A stretch of DNA of 64,000 bases from Streptomyces marincola (lineage in GTDB: Bacteria; Actinomycetota; Actinomycetes; Streptomycetales; Streptomycetaceae). Every line of letters starts with the position of its first letter. The stretch's first letter is position 1. The translations under genes were made by a program, and so were the position numbers. The notes under the pieces were generated by a model that searched no databases, was not told the origin of the DNA, and saw only the letters and a program-made list of their open reading frames with translations. Location: positions 1,359,001 to 1,423,000 of the forward strand of contig NZ_CP084541.1 of the NCBI RefSeq assembly GCF_020410765.1, in the 5' to 3' direction. Shown here piece by piece: positions 9,148-17,740 of this stretch.

Positions 9148-9405
9148 TCAGACGGCCGCGGGACCGCCGTTCCCGTCCTCGTCGTCGTCCTCGGCGTCGT
9201 CGTCGCGCCAGCGCGGGTCCTTGCGCCACGCCTCGTTGCGCTCGCGCGCGGTGTCCATCGCGTGCTCGGCCTCGGCGCGGGTGGGGTACGGGCCGAAGCG
9301 GTCCTGGGCCGGGCAGTCGGGTCCCTCCTCGACCGCGCGGTGCCTGAGGCAGTAGTACCACTCGCCGGACCGGCCGGCCGTCGTGCGTCGGAACAGAGCA
9401 GCCAT
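9148..9405 (-). CDS. Conserved small protein upstream of map
   Basis: 85 aa: MALLFRR-like basic N-terminus, then GEWYYCLRHRAVEEG and a compact YPTRAEAEHAMDTARERN helix, ending in an acidic tail (DDDAEDDDEDG). It resembles small streptomycete proteins often annotated as SPOR-like and found beside map. No enzyme motif is visible. The start at 9405 gives MAALFRR. Its start codon is only 33 bp from that of map, so the two genes share one short divergent promoter region. Confidence 0.7.
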   Translation of the reverse strand: MAALFRRTTAGRSGEWYYCLRHRAVEEGPDCPAQDRFGPYPTRAEAEHAMDTARERNEAWRKDPRWRDDDAEDDDEDGNGGPAAV

Positions 9406-9425
9406 GCCCTCATCCTGCCCACCCG

Positions 9426-9441
9426 TAAACTCATTCGCATG
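9426..9441 (+). promoter_or_regulatory. Leaderless promoter of map
   Basis: TAAACT at 9426-9431 lies seven bases before the ATG at 9439, with no Shine-Dalgarno sequence in between. The spacing suits a leaderless transcript. Confidence 0.5.
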
Positions 9442-10305
9442 TCTGGCCAGTCGCTTCTCGTCCCCGGCCGCATCTCGCCGGCCCGCGCCGTCCCCTCCGC
9501 CATCCCCCGGCCCGAGTACGTCGGCCGCGAGGCGCCCTCGCCCTACCAGGGCCCGGACGTGCAGGACCCGGAGACCATCGAACGGATGCGGACCGCCGGG
9601 CGCATCGCGGCGCGCGCCCTGGCGGAGGCGGCGGCGCACATCGAGCCGGGGGTGACGACCGACCGGCTCGACGAGGTGGCGCACGCCTACCTGTGCGACC
9701 ACGGCGCCTACCCGTCCACGCTCGGCTACCGGAAGTTCCCCAAATCGCTGTGCACCTCGGTGAACGAGGTGATCTGCCACGGCATCCCCGACTCCACCGT
9801 GCTGCGCGCCGGCGACATCGTGAACCTGGACGTGACCGCGTTCGTCGGCGGCGTGCACGGCGACACCAACGCCACCTACCTGGTGGGCGGCGAGGACGCC
9901 GTCGACGAGGAGTCGCGCCTGCTCGTCGAGCGCACGCGCGAGGCGCTGGCCCGCGCGGTGAAGGCGGTGCGCCCCGGCCGCCGCGTGAACGTGATCGGGC
10001 GCGTCATCGAGTCGTACGCCAAGCGCTTCGGCTACGGCGTGGTGCGCGACTTCACGGGGCACGGCATCAACAGCTCGTTCCACTCGGGCCTGATCATCCC
10101 GCACTACGACGACCCGAACGCGACGACGGTCCTCCAGCCGGGCATGACGTTCACCATCGAACCGATGCTCACCCTCGGCACCCACGAGTGGGACATGTGG
10201 GCGGACAACTGGACGGTCGTCACCAAGGACCGCAAGCGCACGGCGCAGTTCGAGCACACGCTCGTCGTGACCGACGGCGGGGCGGAGATCCTGACGCTGC
10301 CGTGA
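9439..10305 (+). CDS. map: Methionine aminopeptidase, type I
   Basis: 288 aa. Removes the initiator methionine from new proteins. It carries the five metal ligands of the pita-bread fold: Asp in NLDVTAF, Asp in HGDTNATY, His in TGHGINSSFHSG, Glu in FTIEPML and Glu in QFEHTLVV. The N-terminal extension of about 40 residues before the peptidase core resembles the longer actinobacterial MetAPs. The ATG at 9439 follows an apparent leaderless promoter. Confidence 0.95.
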   Translation: MSGQSLLVPGRISPARAVPSAIPRPEYVGREAPSPYQGPDVQDPETIERMRTAGRIAARALAEAAAHIEPGVTTDRLDEVAHAYLCDHGAYPSTLGYRKFPKSLCTSVNEVICHGIPDSTVLRAGDIVNLDVTAFVGGVHGDTNATYLVGGEDAVDEESRLLVERTREALARAVKAVRPGRRVNVIGRVIESYAKRFGYGVVRDFTGHGINSSFHSGLIIPHYDDPNATTVLQPGMTFTIEPMLTLGTHEWDMWADNWTVVTKDRKRTAQFEHTLVVTDGGAEILTLP

Positions 10306-10349
10306 ACGCGCGCCGGGCCCGCTCCAAGGCCCGGACGGCGAGGCGCGGG

Positions 10350-10370
10350 TTACCGACACGGTGTCGGCAA
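10350..10370. promoter_or_regulatory. TetR-type palindrome upstream of haem oxygenase
   Basis: A 21-bp near-perfect palindrome centred on 10360, with half-sites CCGACAC and GTGTCGG flanked by TT and AA. It ends five bases before the -35 hexamer. Its size and symmetry resemble a TetR-family operator. No TetR gene is in the window. Confidence 0.5.
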
Positions 10371-10374
10371 ACGC

Positions 10375-10404
10375 TTGACTTAGGTAAGCCTAAGTAGCGA
10401 GGAT
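10375..10404 (+). promoter_or_regulatory. Promoter and iron box of haem oxygenase
   Basis: TTGACT (-35) at 10375-10380 and GAGGAT (-10-like) at 10399-10404. Between them, TTAGGTAAGCCTAAG at 10380-10394 matches the actinobacterial iron-box half-sites bound by DmdR/IdeR repressors. A bound repressor would cover the promoter spacer, so the gene should be expressed when iron is scarce. Confidence 0.8.
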
Positions 10405-10458
10405 GGCCGGGCGCGGCGCCCCGCCGCGCGCTGCCCCGGTTCGGCCTGGAGGCCCGCT

Positions 10459-11118
10459 GTGACCGTGCTCGAAGCCACCCCGTTCTCGACCCTGATCCGT
10501 GACGCGTCGCACCAGCAGCACACGGAGGCCGAGAACTCGGCGTTCATGGGCGACCTGCTCGGCGGGCGCCTCGGCGTGGCCGCCTTCCGCGCGTACACAG
10601 AACAGCTGTGGTTCGTGTACCGGGCCCTTGAGGGGGCCGCCGACCGGCTGGCCGGCGACCCGGTGGCCGGCCCGTTCATCCGGCCCGAGCTGTTCCGCAC
10701 CGCCGCGCTCGAACGCGACCTCGACCACCTGCACGAGGGCGCCGACTGGCGCGCGGCGCTGCGCCCGCTGCCCGCGACCGAGGCGTACGCGGCGCGCGTG
10801 ATGGAGGTGGCCCGCGACTGGCCCGGCGGCTACGTCGCGCACCACTACACGCGCTACCTCGGCGACCTCTCCGGCGGCCAGGTCATCCGCGGCACCGCGG
10901 AGGCGCGGTGGGGTTTCGAGCGCAAGGGCGACGGCGTGCGGTTCTACGTGTTCGACGCCATCGACAACCCGGCGGCGTTCAAGCGGGAGTACCGCGCCCT
11001 GCTCGACGCGCTCCCCCTCGACGGCCCCGAGCGGCTGCGCGTGGTGGACGAGTGCAAGCGGGCGTTCGCGCTGAACACGGCCGTCTTCCAGGACCTGGGC
11101 GACGCCCTGACCCCCTGA
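10459..11118 (+). CDS. hmuO: Haem oxygenase (biliverdin-producing)
   Basis: 219 aa. Opens haem to biliverdin, CO and Fe2+. The proximal haem His lies in SHQQHTEAE near residue 20, and the distal-helix GDLSGGQ is at about 137. YVAHHYTRYLGDLSGG is characteristic of the family. The GTG at 10459 follows GGAGG. The iron box and palindrome upstream suggest iron- and perhaps haem-controlled expression. It would use haem imported by the HtaA/HmuTUV system encoded at 28.8-35.1 kb, from which it is separated by sugar-uptake and accessory genes. Confidence 0.95.
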   Translation: MTVLEATPFSTLIRDASHQQHTEAENSAFMGDLLGGRLGVAAFRAYTEQLWFVYRALEGAADRLAGDPVAGPFIRPELFRTAALERDLDHLHEGADWRAALRPLPATEAYAARVMEVARDWPGGYVAHHYTRYLGDLSGGQVIRGTAEARWGFERKGDGVRFYVFDAIDNPAAFKREYRALLDALPLDGPERLRVVDECKRAFALNTAVFQDLGDALTP

Positions 11119-11269
11119 ACCGCGGGCGCCCGCTCCGCGACCGCCCGGAGCACGCGGCGCCATCCCGGTGAATATTTCCGATAAGAGCGTTTTCCGCTTC
11201 GTGTCGGGAGGTGCGCACGGGACTCTGAGGCCCAGGAACGCGGTCATCCACGAGGAGTAGGTCCTGGGC

Positions 11270-12574
11270 ATGTCCATCCGCAGAGCAGCTGCGCTCTGCG
11301 CCGTCCCCGTTCTGCTGGCCGCAGCCGCATGCGGCTCCGGCGTCGGCTCCGCGGCGGTCGATCCGCGGGACGTGGGGCCGGCGTCCGGCGCCATCACCTG
11401 GTACGCCATCAACTTCGGGCCCGAGGGCCTGCCACAGAAACTCATCGACGCCTTCGAGAAGGAACACCCGGACATCTCGGTGACCTATCAGGCGGCGCCG
11501 AACAACACCGACACCATGCGCGCCACGCTGACCACCGAGATCTCCGGCGGCTCGGGCAGCATCGACGTGTTCAGCAGCGACGTGATCTGGCCCGCGCAGT
11601 TCGGCCGGGCCGACCTGGCCATGCCGCTGGACGAGCACCTGCCCGACGACTTCTGGGACCGCTACCCGGAGGAACGCGCCCGGCTCGCGGAGTACCAGGG
11701 CGAGCACGTCGCGGCCCCCTTCTACGCGGACGCCGGCTTCCTCTACTACCGCAAGGACCTGCTGGAGAAGCACGACCTGCCGGTGCCGCGCACGTGGCAG
11801 GAGCTGGCCGAGACCGCCAAGACGATCCAGGACGCGGGCGACGTCCGCTACGGCTACGTCGGCCAGTGGGCCAACTACGAGGGGCTGAGCGTCAACTGGC
11901 TCGAACTGACGGCCGCGGCCGGCGGGCGCGTGGTCACCGAGGACCGCGAGCGCTGCGCGATCGACTCCGAGGAGAACCGCCGGGTGCTCGACTTCATGCG
12001 CCGCATGCTCGACGAGGGCATCGCGCCCTCGGCCAGCACCAGCTTCCAGGAGCCGCAGTCGCTCCAGACGTTCATCGAGGGCGACGCGGTCTTCCACCGC
12101 AACTGGGGCTACGGCTTCGGCGAGTCGAACAACCCCGAGGTCTCCGCCATCGCGGGCAAGGTCGGCATCGCCCCGCTGCCCGCGTTCGAGGGCGGCGAGC
12201 ACCCCGGCCCCTCAGGCACGGGCGGCTGGAACCTCATGGTCAACCCGCACAGCGAGTCCATCGGCGCCGTCCTGACGTTCATCGAGTGGATGACCGGGGA
12301 CCGCGCGCAGCGGATGCTCGCGGAGAACGCCGTGCTGCCCACGGTCTCCGACGTGCTGAACGACAAGGAGCTGCAACGCGAGGACCCCGTGCTCGCCATC
12401 GCGGCCGACGTGCCGACGGTCGCCAGGCCCGCCGTCATCCCCCGTTACGCGCAGGTCAGTTACGGCATCTTCAGCAACATCAACGCGTCGCTCGCAGGCT
12501 CGACCCCGCCGGACGCGGCCCTGCGCGAGGCGTGCGACGACATCCAGCGGGCCCTGGAAGGCGACGCCCTGTGA
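11270..12574 (+). CDS. Sugar ABC transporter substrate-binding lipoprotein
   Basis: 434 aa. A signal peptide with lipobox LAAAAC (Cys near residue 21) anchors it to the membrane. The body is a family 1 extracellular solute-binding fold (ITWYAINFG, FEKEHPDISV, DVFSSDVIWPAQF, GYVGQWANYEG). It is the first gene of a four-gene operon with two permeases and a GH13 enzyme, so an alpha-glucoside such as maltose or trehalose is the likely ligand. The start at 11270 follows GAGGAG. The 151-bp upstream gap holds a GC palindrome at 11121-11132 but no regulator gene. Confidence 0.9.
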   Translation: MSIRRAAALCAVPVLLAAAACGSGVGSAAVDPRDVGPASGAITWYAINFGPEGLPQKLIDAFEKEHPDISVTYQAAPNNTDTMRATLTTEISGGSGSIDVFSSDVIWPAQFGRADLAMPLDEHLPDDFWDRYPEERARLAEYQGEHVAAPFYADAGFLYYRKDLLEKHDLPVPRTWQELAETAKTIQDAGDVRYGYVGQWANYEGLSVNWLELTAAAGGRVVTEDRERCAIDSEENRRVLDFMRRMLDEGIAPSASTSFQEPQSLQTFIEGDAVFHRNWGYGFGESNNPEVSAIAGKVGIAPLPAFEGGEHPGPSGTGGWNLMVNPHSESIGAVLTFIEWMTGDRAQRMLAENAVLPTVSDVLNDKELQREDPVLAIAADVPTVARPAVIPRYAQVSYGIFSNINASLAGSTPPDAALREACDDIQRALEGDAL

Positions 12575-13674
12575 GCGACACACCCCCGGAGGGCACCCCC
12601 CGGGCCGACGGTCCCCCGACGGGCGAGGACGAGGGCCACACGCTGGCCTACGGGCACTCCCTGCGCCACCCGGCCCCGCGCGGCGGCCAGAACCGGGCGG
12701 ACGCCGCCGCGGCGGAGGGGCCGCCGGGCCCCGAGGGCCAGAAGGGCGGATCGCGGCCGGACCGCGGCGGACGGACCGCGCTGGAACGCAAGTTCGCCCG
12801 GCTCGGCTGGGGGTTCGCGCTGCCCGGGCTGCTCGTGGTGCTGGCCGTCACGCTGTTCCCCATCGCCTTCTCGGTCGCCATGAGCCTGAGCAACGTCGAC
12901 GTCTCCGCCGGCGGCTTCCGCCTCTCCGGCTTCACCACCGGCCACTACGGGCTGCTCCTCGGCTCGGAGCGGTGGCGGTACGCGGTGCTGTTCACGGTGC
13001 TGTACACCATCGGCACCGTGCTGGCCGAGCTGGTGCTCGGGACGTTGATCGCCCTGGTGCTCGAACGCCTCGGCGGCGCCGGGCGCAGCTGGATGATGGC
13101 GCTGCTGCTGCTTCCCTGGGCCATGATCACGGTGGTCTCGGCCCAGCTCTGGGCGTACATGTACAACGGCGTCTACGGCATCCTGACCTCCGCGTCCGAG
13201 AACCTGACCGGCGAACCCGTGCAGTTCCTCGGCACCCGTTTCCCCGCCATCATCTCGATGGCGGTCGCCGACATCTGGAAGACCACCCCGTTCGTCGCGA
13301 TCATCGTGCTCGCGGGGCTGATGATGCTGCCCAAGGACGTCACCGAGGCGGCCCGGGTGGACGGCGCCGACGCGTGGACCGCGTTCTGGCGGGTGCGGCT
13401 GCCGCTGCTGCGGCCCGCGCTGACCATCGCCGTGCTGTTCCGCATCCTCCAGGCGTTCGGCATCTTCGACCTGCCGTTCGTGCTGACCGGCGGCGGGCCG
13501 GGCAACGCGACGGAATCCCTGGCCCTGCTGGGCTGGCAGGTCATGTTCACCAACCTCGACTTCGGCCCGGGCGCGGCCGTGGCGGCGAGCACGGCGGCCC
13601 TGGTGCTGGTCGGCTGCCTGCTGTTCCTGCGCGCCTTCCGGTCCCAGGTCGGCGAGGAGGAGGCCGGCACATGA
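12571..13674 (+). CDS. Sugar ABC transporter permease (MalF-type)
   Basis: 367 aa. A polar, Pro/Gly-rich N-terminal tail of about 75 residues precedes six predicted membrane segments. The EAA loop that contacts the ATPase reads EAARVDGADAWTAFWRVRLP near residue 250. The GTG at 12571 overlaps the stop of the binding-protein gene (GTGA), so the two are translationally coupled. It pairs with the next permease. No ATPase gene follows; in Streptomyces the shared MsiK ATPase often serves such importers. Confidence 0.92.
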   Translation: MSDTPPEGTPRADGPPTGEDEGHTLAYGHSLRHPAPRGGQNRADAAAAEGPPGPEGQKGGSRPDRGGRTALERKFARLGWGFALPGLLVVLAVTLFPIAFSVAMSLSNVDVSAGGFRLSGFTTGHYGLLLGSERWRYAVLFTVLYTIGTVLAELVLGTLIALVLERLGGAGRSWMMALLLLPWAMITVVSAQLWAYMYNGVYGILTSASENLTGEPVQFLGTRFPAIISMAVADIWKTTPFVAIIVLAGLMMLPKDVTEAARVDGADAWTAFWRVRLPLLRPALTIAVLFRILQAFGIFDLPFVLTGGGPGNATESLALLGWQVMFTNLDFGPGAAVAASTAALVLVGCLLFLRAFRSQVGEEEAGT

Positions 13675-14507
13675 GAATCGGGCACACGCGGCTCCGGCTG
13701 ACCTGGACGCACCTCGCGGCCCTGGCCATCGCCGCATTCGTGGCCGCGCCGCTGTACTGGATGGCCGCGTCCTCGTTCAAGGGGCCGGACGAGATCGGGG
13801 CCAACCCGCCCGATCTGTGGCCGAAGAGCGCCACCTGGGACAACTACCGGCAGGCGTTCTCCGACAACAACTTCGGCACCTACCTGCTCAACTCGGTGGC
13901 GGTCTCGATCGTGGCCACGATCCTGGTGCTGTCCCTGAGCGCGTTCGCCGGGTACGCGCTGGCCCGGCTGCCGCTGCGCGGCAAGGGGCCGATCATGGTG
14001 GCCCTGCTGATGATCTCGCTGTTCCCGACGATCGCGCTGGCCGCCCCGCTGTTCCTGCTGATGCGCGATATCGGCTGGCTCAACAGCTACCAGGGGCTCA
14101 TCCTCGTGTACACGGCCCTGAACGTGCCGTTCGCGGTCTGGATCCTGCGGAACTTCTTCCTCGGGATCCCGAAGGAGATGGAGGAGGTCGCGTGGGTGGA
14201 CGGCGCCTCACCGGTGCGCACGGTGCTGTCCGTGATCCTGCCGCAGGCGAGACCCGGCATGTTCACCGCGGCGATCTTCACGTTCACCGCGTGCTGGACG
14301 GAGTTCCTGATCGCGCTCACGCTCAACACGGCCGACCGGTTCAGGACCATGCCGGTCGGGCTCGCGCTGTTCGGCAGCCAGTTCACCGTCCCGTACGGAA
14401 CCATCTTCGCCGCCGCGACGGTCTCGGTGCTCCCCATCGCGCTGCTCGTCCTGGTGTTCCGCCGCGCGGTGGTGTCCGGGCTGACCGCCGGCGCGGTCAA
14501 GGGCTGA
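13671..14507 (+). CDS. Sugar ABC transporter permease (MalG-type)
   Basis: 278 aa. Six membrane segments, the first at about residues 14-34. The EAA loop is EEVAWVDGASPVRTVLSVIL near residue 175. The ATGA overlap with the preceding permease shows coupling. It forms the second half of the membrane channel. The next gene, a GH13 glucosidase, begins 39 bp downstream. Confidence 0.93.
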   Translation: MRIGHTRLRLTWTHLAALAIAAFVAAPLYWMAASSFKGPDEIGANPPDLWPKSATWDNYRQAFSDNNFGTYLLNSVAVSIVATILVLSLSAFAGYALARLPLRGKGPIMVALLMISLFPTIALAAPLFLLMRDIGWLNSYQGLILVYTALNVPFAVWILRNFFLGIPKEMEEVAWVDGASPVRTVLSVILPQARPGMFTAAIFTFTACWTEFLIALTLNTADRFRTMPVGLALFGSQFTVPYGTIFAAATVSVLPIALLVLVFRRAVVSGLTAGAVKG

Positions 14508-14546
14508 ACCGCCACCCGACCCGCGAACCGAAAGGTGTGCCGCCCG

Positions 14547-16142
14547 ATGCCCTCCTTCCGCCCCGTTCCCGCCTGGCTCGCCGACGCCGTTCTCTACCAG
14601 ATCTACCCGCAGAGCTTCGCCGACTCCAACGGCGACGGCATCGGTGACTTCAACGGCGTCACCGAGCGGATCGACCACCTGGCGTGGCTGGGTGTCAACA
14701 CCGTCTGGCTCAACCCCTGCTTCGCCTCCCCCTTCGACGACGCCGGGTACGACGTCTCCGACTACCTGTCGGTCGCGCCCCGCTACGGCACCGCCGACGA
14801 CCTCGCCAACCTCGTCGACGCCGCACGCCGGCGCGGCATCCGCGTCATGCTCGACCTCGTCGCCGGGCACACCTCGGACCGGCACCCGTGGTTCCAGGCC
14901 GCGATCGACGACCCGGCCGACCAGCGGTACATCTGGACCGAGGCGCGGGACGGCCTGCCGCCCGGCTTCGTGCCCTCGCCCGGCCTGCGGGCCGGCGGCT
15001 ACCTGCCGAACTTCTTCGAGTCCCAGCCCGCGCTCAACTTCGGCTACGCGCGCGAGAACCCGGCAGAGCCGTGGCGGCTGCCCGTCCACGCCGAGGGGCC
15101 GCGCGCCAACCGGGCCGCGCTGCGCGAGATCATGGATCACTGGCTGCGCCTCGGGCTGGCCGGCTTCCGCGTCGACATGGCCCACTCCCTCGTCAAGGAC
15201 GACCCGGACCTGACCGAGACCGGCCGGCTGTGGACCGAACTGCGCGAATGGCTCGACGCCACCCACCCGGACGCCGCGCTGCTCGCCGAGTGGGGCGACC
15301 CGGCCGTCTCGGTCCCGGCCGGCTTCCACTCCGACTTCTTCCTCCAGTTCGGCGGCCCATCGGACGGCCTGCCCCTGCGCTCGCTGTGGAACAACGGCCA
15401 CGGCACCGTCGCCGACCACTGGACGCAGAAGCACTGCTACTTCGACGCGGACGGCGGCGGCACCGCCGGCACGTTCGTCACCGCCTGGGAGTCGGTCAGC
15501 GCGGTCATCGGCGACCAGGGCTTCATCACCCTGCCCACGGCCAACCACGACTTCTCCCGCCTGGCCTGCGGCCCGCGCACCGCCGAGCAACTGCCCGCCG
15601 CGTTCGCGTTCCAGCTGACCTGGCCGACGCTGCCCGCGATCTACTACGGCGACGAGATCGGCATGCGGTACCTGCCCGGCCTGCCCGACCACGAGGGCAG
15701 CGTGCTCGACCCCGGCTACAACCGCGCCGGGTCGCGGACGCCGATGCAGTGGGACGACACGCCGGGCGCGGGGTTCTCCACGGCCCCCGAGGACCGTTAC
15801 TACCTGCCGCTCGACCCCGACCCCGGGCGCCCCGACGTCGCGACGCAGCGCGCCGACCCCGGCTCGCTGCTGCACCTGGTGCGCCGCCTGATCGCGCTGC
15901 GCACGTCCACGCCCGAACTCGGCAGCCGCTCCCCCGTCAACGTCCTGCACAGCGGCTACCCGCTGGTGTACACGCGCGGCGACGCCTACCTCGTCGCCGT
16001 CAACCCGCGCCGCGAACCCGCCTCGTTCACCCTCCCGGCCCCCGGCGCCCCCGGCGCCAGGCCGGTGGAGACGGGCGGCGCCACCGTGGACGGCCAGGAG
16101 GTCACCGTCCCGGGCTTCGGCTGGGGCATCTTCGCCTACTGA
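14547..16142 (+). CDS. GH13 alpha-glucosidase / trehalose-type hydrolase
   Basis: 531 aa, no signal peptide, so cytosolic. GH13 regions seen: YQIYPQSFADSNGDGIGD; region I LDLVAGHTSD (Gly replaces the usual Asn); region II GFRVDMAH with the nucleophile Asp; region III LLAEWGDP with the acid/base Glu; region IV TANHDFSR. It probably hydrolyses the alpha-glucoside brought in by the linked importer. The exact substrate (trehalose, maltose, isomaltose) cannot be told. The ATG at 14547 has AAAGG 8-9 nt upstream; a GTG at 14535 lacks spacing for that site. Confidence 0.9.
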   Translation: MPSFRPVPAWLADAVLYQIYPQSFADSNGDGIGDFNGVTERIDHLAWLGVNTVWLNPCFASPFDDAGYDVSDYLSVAPRYGTADDLANLVDAARRRGIRVMLDLVAGHTSDRHPWFQAAIDDPADQRYIWTEARDGLPPGFVPSPGLRAGGYLPNFFESQPALNFGYARENPAEPWRLPVHAEGPRANRAALREIMDHWLRLGLAGFRVDMAHSLVKDDPDLTETGRLWTELREWLDATHPDAALLAEWGDPAVSVPAGFHSDFFLQFGGPSDGLPLRSLWNNGHGTVADHWTQKHCYFDADGGGTAGTFVTAWESVSAVIGDQGFITLPTANHDFSRLACGPRTAEQLPAAFAFQLTWPTLPAIYYGDEIGMRYLPGLPDHEGSVLDPGYNRAGSRTPMQWDDTPGAGFSTAPEDRYYLPLDPDPGRPDVATQRADPGSLLHLVRRLIALRTSTPELGSRSPVNVLHSGYPLVYTRGDAYLVAVNPRREPASFTLPAPGAPGARPVETGGATVDGQEVTVPGFGWGIFAY

Positions 16143-16144
16143 CC

Positions 16145-16183
16145 CCGCGCCGGGCCCGTGGGGCGGGGCCGGGCCCGGCGCGG
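16145..16183. terminator. Terminator after the sugar operon
   Basis: Perfect 14-bp stem (16145-16158 with 16170-16183) and 11-base loop, three bases after the GH13 stop codon. It also lies just beyond the truncated HTH remnant on the other strand. Confidence 0.7.
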
Positions 16184-16227
16184 TGGTGCGGAGCCGCGCC
16201 GGGCGGGCCGGTGGTGCGCCGGGCGGG

Positions 16228-16357
16228 CCCGGGGGTGCCAGCCGCACCGGCTGACCGGCTCGACGACTGTCCGCCCGGCGTCAAGTCGTAGTTCCCTGAC
16301 CTGGATGCCAACGGCCTGGCGCACAACCTGCGCCGACGCGGACGGGGACGCAGTCAT
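16228..16357 (-). pseudogene. Truncated Scr1-type HTH gene (5' remnant)
   Basis: From an ATG at 16357 the reading frame gives a serine-rich start, then VRELRLDAGRT and SRCGWHP. These match residues 1-43 of the intact HTH protein encoded at 18486-19337 (LREIRLDAG, ARCGWHP). Similarity stops at about 16228, and the frame then runs through the GH13 terminator. It lies 16 nt after a DUF6879 gene, as the intact copy does (22 nt). It is therefore the broken partner of that gene, cut off at the edge of the accessory region. Confidence 0.75.
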
Positions 16358-16373
16358 GAGCTGGCCAACCCGG

Positions 16374-16898
16374 TCAGGCGATCGTGTACTGGTCGTGTGG
16401 CGTCGCGCGAACCCACACGGCTTCGAAGGCTTTCGCGCACATCCCGGCAACGTTCGAGTCGCGGATGACCTCGTGGCCGGCCAGGTAGCCGTCTCCGCTG
16501 AAGTGCCCGATCCGCAGAAGACGGCCATCGAACAGCCAGAAGTCGTTGCCGGGCAACAGCAGATCGGACGTCCGCTTGCGCGGCAGCCACCGCACCTCCT
16601 CGCCCGCCGACACGTTGACGGCCGTGCCTGCGTGCTCGAAGCGGATGTACTCGGTCGTCGGTTCCGAGACGATACGGGCCCGGCGAACAGCAACGCCGCG
16701 GGCGACCGTGCACCGGATCAACTGCACCCACGGGCGCCAATACTCGCTGTCCGGACCCGATCGCCGACCGGTCCGCCGCCACACAGCCAGTTCCGCGTTC
16801 TCGGGGTCAACGGCGTACACGTCGCGCGTTTCCAGGTGAACGGCACTGTGCTGCGTCGCGTCCAGCAGTTCAGCGATCGGTGGGACGTTCGAGGGCAC
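16374..16898 (-). CDS. DUF6879 family protein (left copy)
   Basis: 174 aa, exactly the length of the copy at 17939-18463. The two share HLE(T/M)RD(V/A)Y, V(R/I)RARIVSEP, YIRFEHAGT, NDFWLFD and AFEAVWxRATPH. Family members are cytosolic and usually sit beside Scr1/DUF5753 HTH genes; the function is unknown. The GTG at 16898 overlaps the end of an upstream small-gene remnant. Its HTH partner downstream is truncated, so this copy may be an orphan. The frame itself is intact. Confidence 0.8.
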   Translation of the reverse strand: MPSNVPPIAELLDATQHSAVHLETRDVYAVDPENAELAVWRRTGRRSGPDSEYWRPWVQLIRCTVARGVAVRRARIVSEPTTEYIRFEHAGTAVNVSAGEEVRWLPRKRTSDLLLPGNDFWLFDGRLLRIGHFSGDGYLAGHEVIRDSNVAGMCAKAFEAVWVRATPHDQYTIA

Positions 16899-17075
16899 TC
16901 AGTACCTCCCTGATGGTTGGAGCCATATGGATGAAGGGGACGCGGACAATGACCTCGCGGACTGGAGGCTGTGCCCACGCTGTAGCAGAGCGCTCCTCCT
17001 CAGAGTGGCTTTCCAGCCTCGGATCACGACTTCGCGACGGTCTGTGTCGGTCCAGATAGCCGGGCTGTCGTCACC
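16870..17075 (-). pseudogene. Broken small gene upstream of the left DUF6879 gene
   Basis: Two frames together resemble the small protein encoded before the right DUF6879 gene. The first gives DSPAIWTDTDRREVVIRGWK (compare CPTVWVDE and DLVIQGWK). After a frame change near 16955 the second gives VREVIVRVPF and MAPTIREVLS (compare EGVVRLPARMVPILRK), ending at 16870. The natural start is missing: the sequence merges at about 17075 into the block upstream of CRISPR array 1. Both the truncation and the frame change suggest decay. Confidence 0.6.
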
Positions 17076-17090
17076 CTGACTCGGGGTCGC

Positions 17091-17142
17091 TGTGCGCGGG
17101 TTCGTGTACGAGCCACCGCCGGGGACCACGCCCGCGGCTTGA
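17091..17142 (+). pseudogene. 3' remnant of a 55-aa gene upstream of CRISPR array 1
   Basis: The frame GFVYEPPPGTTPAA followed by a stop at 17140-17142 matches the last 14 residues (GFVHEPPPGTTPAA) of the intact small gene at 21801-21968, which precedes array 2. Similarity continues past the stop into the shared leader region. Only the 3' end is present here. Confidence 0.65.
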
Positions 17143-17250
17143 GCGCCGCAGCCCAACGGCGCAGGCCCGCAGCCGCTAACCCGACAACCGCGACCCGCCA
17201 CAGCGACGTCACGGCCGAGTCACCGCATCGATTATCTCCCCTACGATCGA

Positions 17251-17370
17251 AGCAACACGGGCAACCACCAGCCCCGCCTCAGCACTTCGTTGCAGCCATC
17301 CTGAAAGGGACACAAGATGCAACCGAATAAAAACGCACCTCACGCGCCCTGAACCCGCGGGTCAGAAAGC
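17251..17370 (+). promoter_or_regulatory. CRISPR leader 1
   Basis: About 120 bp directly before the first repeat of array 1. It is nearly identical to leaders 2 (22153-22273) and 3 (25089-25210). Shared blocks include GCAACACRGGCAACCACC, CAGCACTT, CTGARAGGSAC, GATGC, AAACGCACC and GGTCAGAAAGC-like sequence at the repeat junction. Leaders carry the array promoter and the site for spacer acquisition. The array reads rightward from it. Confidence 0.85.
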
Positions 17371-17582
17371 CTCCTCCCCGCCCACGCGGGGGTGTTCCCT
17401 GCGCGCTGCGGACAGCGTCGACATCCGGTTCCTCGTCCCCGCACGCGCGGGGGTGTTCCGACGAGGTCGCCGGGGAGGAGTGGAGCGTTGGGCTCGTCCC
17501 CGCACGCGCGGGGGTGTTCCTGAAGACGGGCAAATGCCTAATGTTGTGCGGAACTTCTCCCCGCCTACGCGGGGGCGCCCTG
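17371..17582 (+). CRISPR. CRISPR array 1 (type I-E-like), 4 repeats, 3 spacers
   Basis: Repeats of 29 nt at 17371, 17432, 17493 and 17554, exactly 61 apart, giving three 32-nt spacers. The repeat core is TCCCCGC-x-CACGCGGGGGTGTTCC, a hairpin typical of streptomycete type I-E repeats. The last repeat is degenerate (GGGGGCGCCCTG at its end), marking the distal end. The first repeat also differs at two or three positions. There are no cas genes anywhere in the window. Spacer 3 (17522-17553) is clearly richer in A/T than its surroundings. Confidence 0.95.
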
Positions 17583-17740
17583 AGGAGAAGGATGCGCGTG
17601 CGTCACCTCCCCAAGCAGCTCGGCCACTTGGACCCGTCACAGTTAGTGCCGACCTGTCGACGGAAGCGCCACGGATGGGCGATGGTGCGCAAGTAGACGC
17701 AACCCACTCGACAGGAGTACGGGCCACGGCGCTACGGTTC

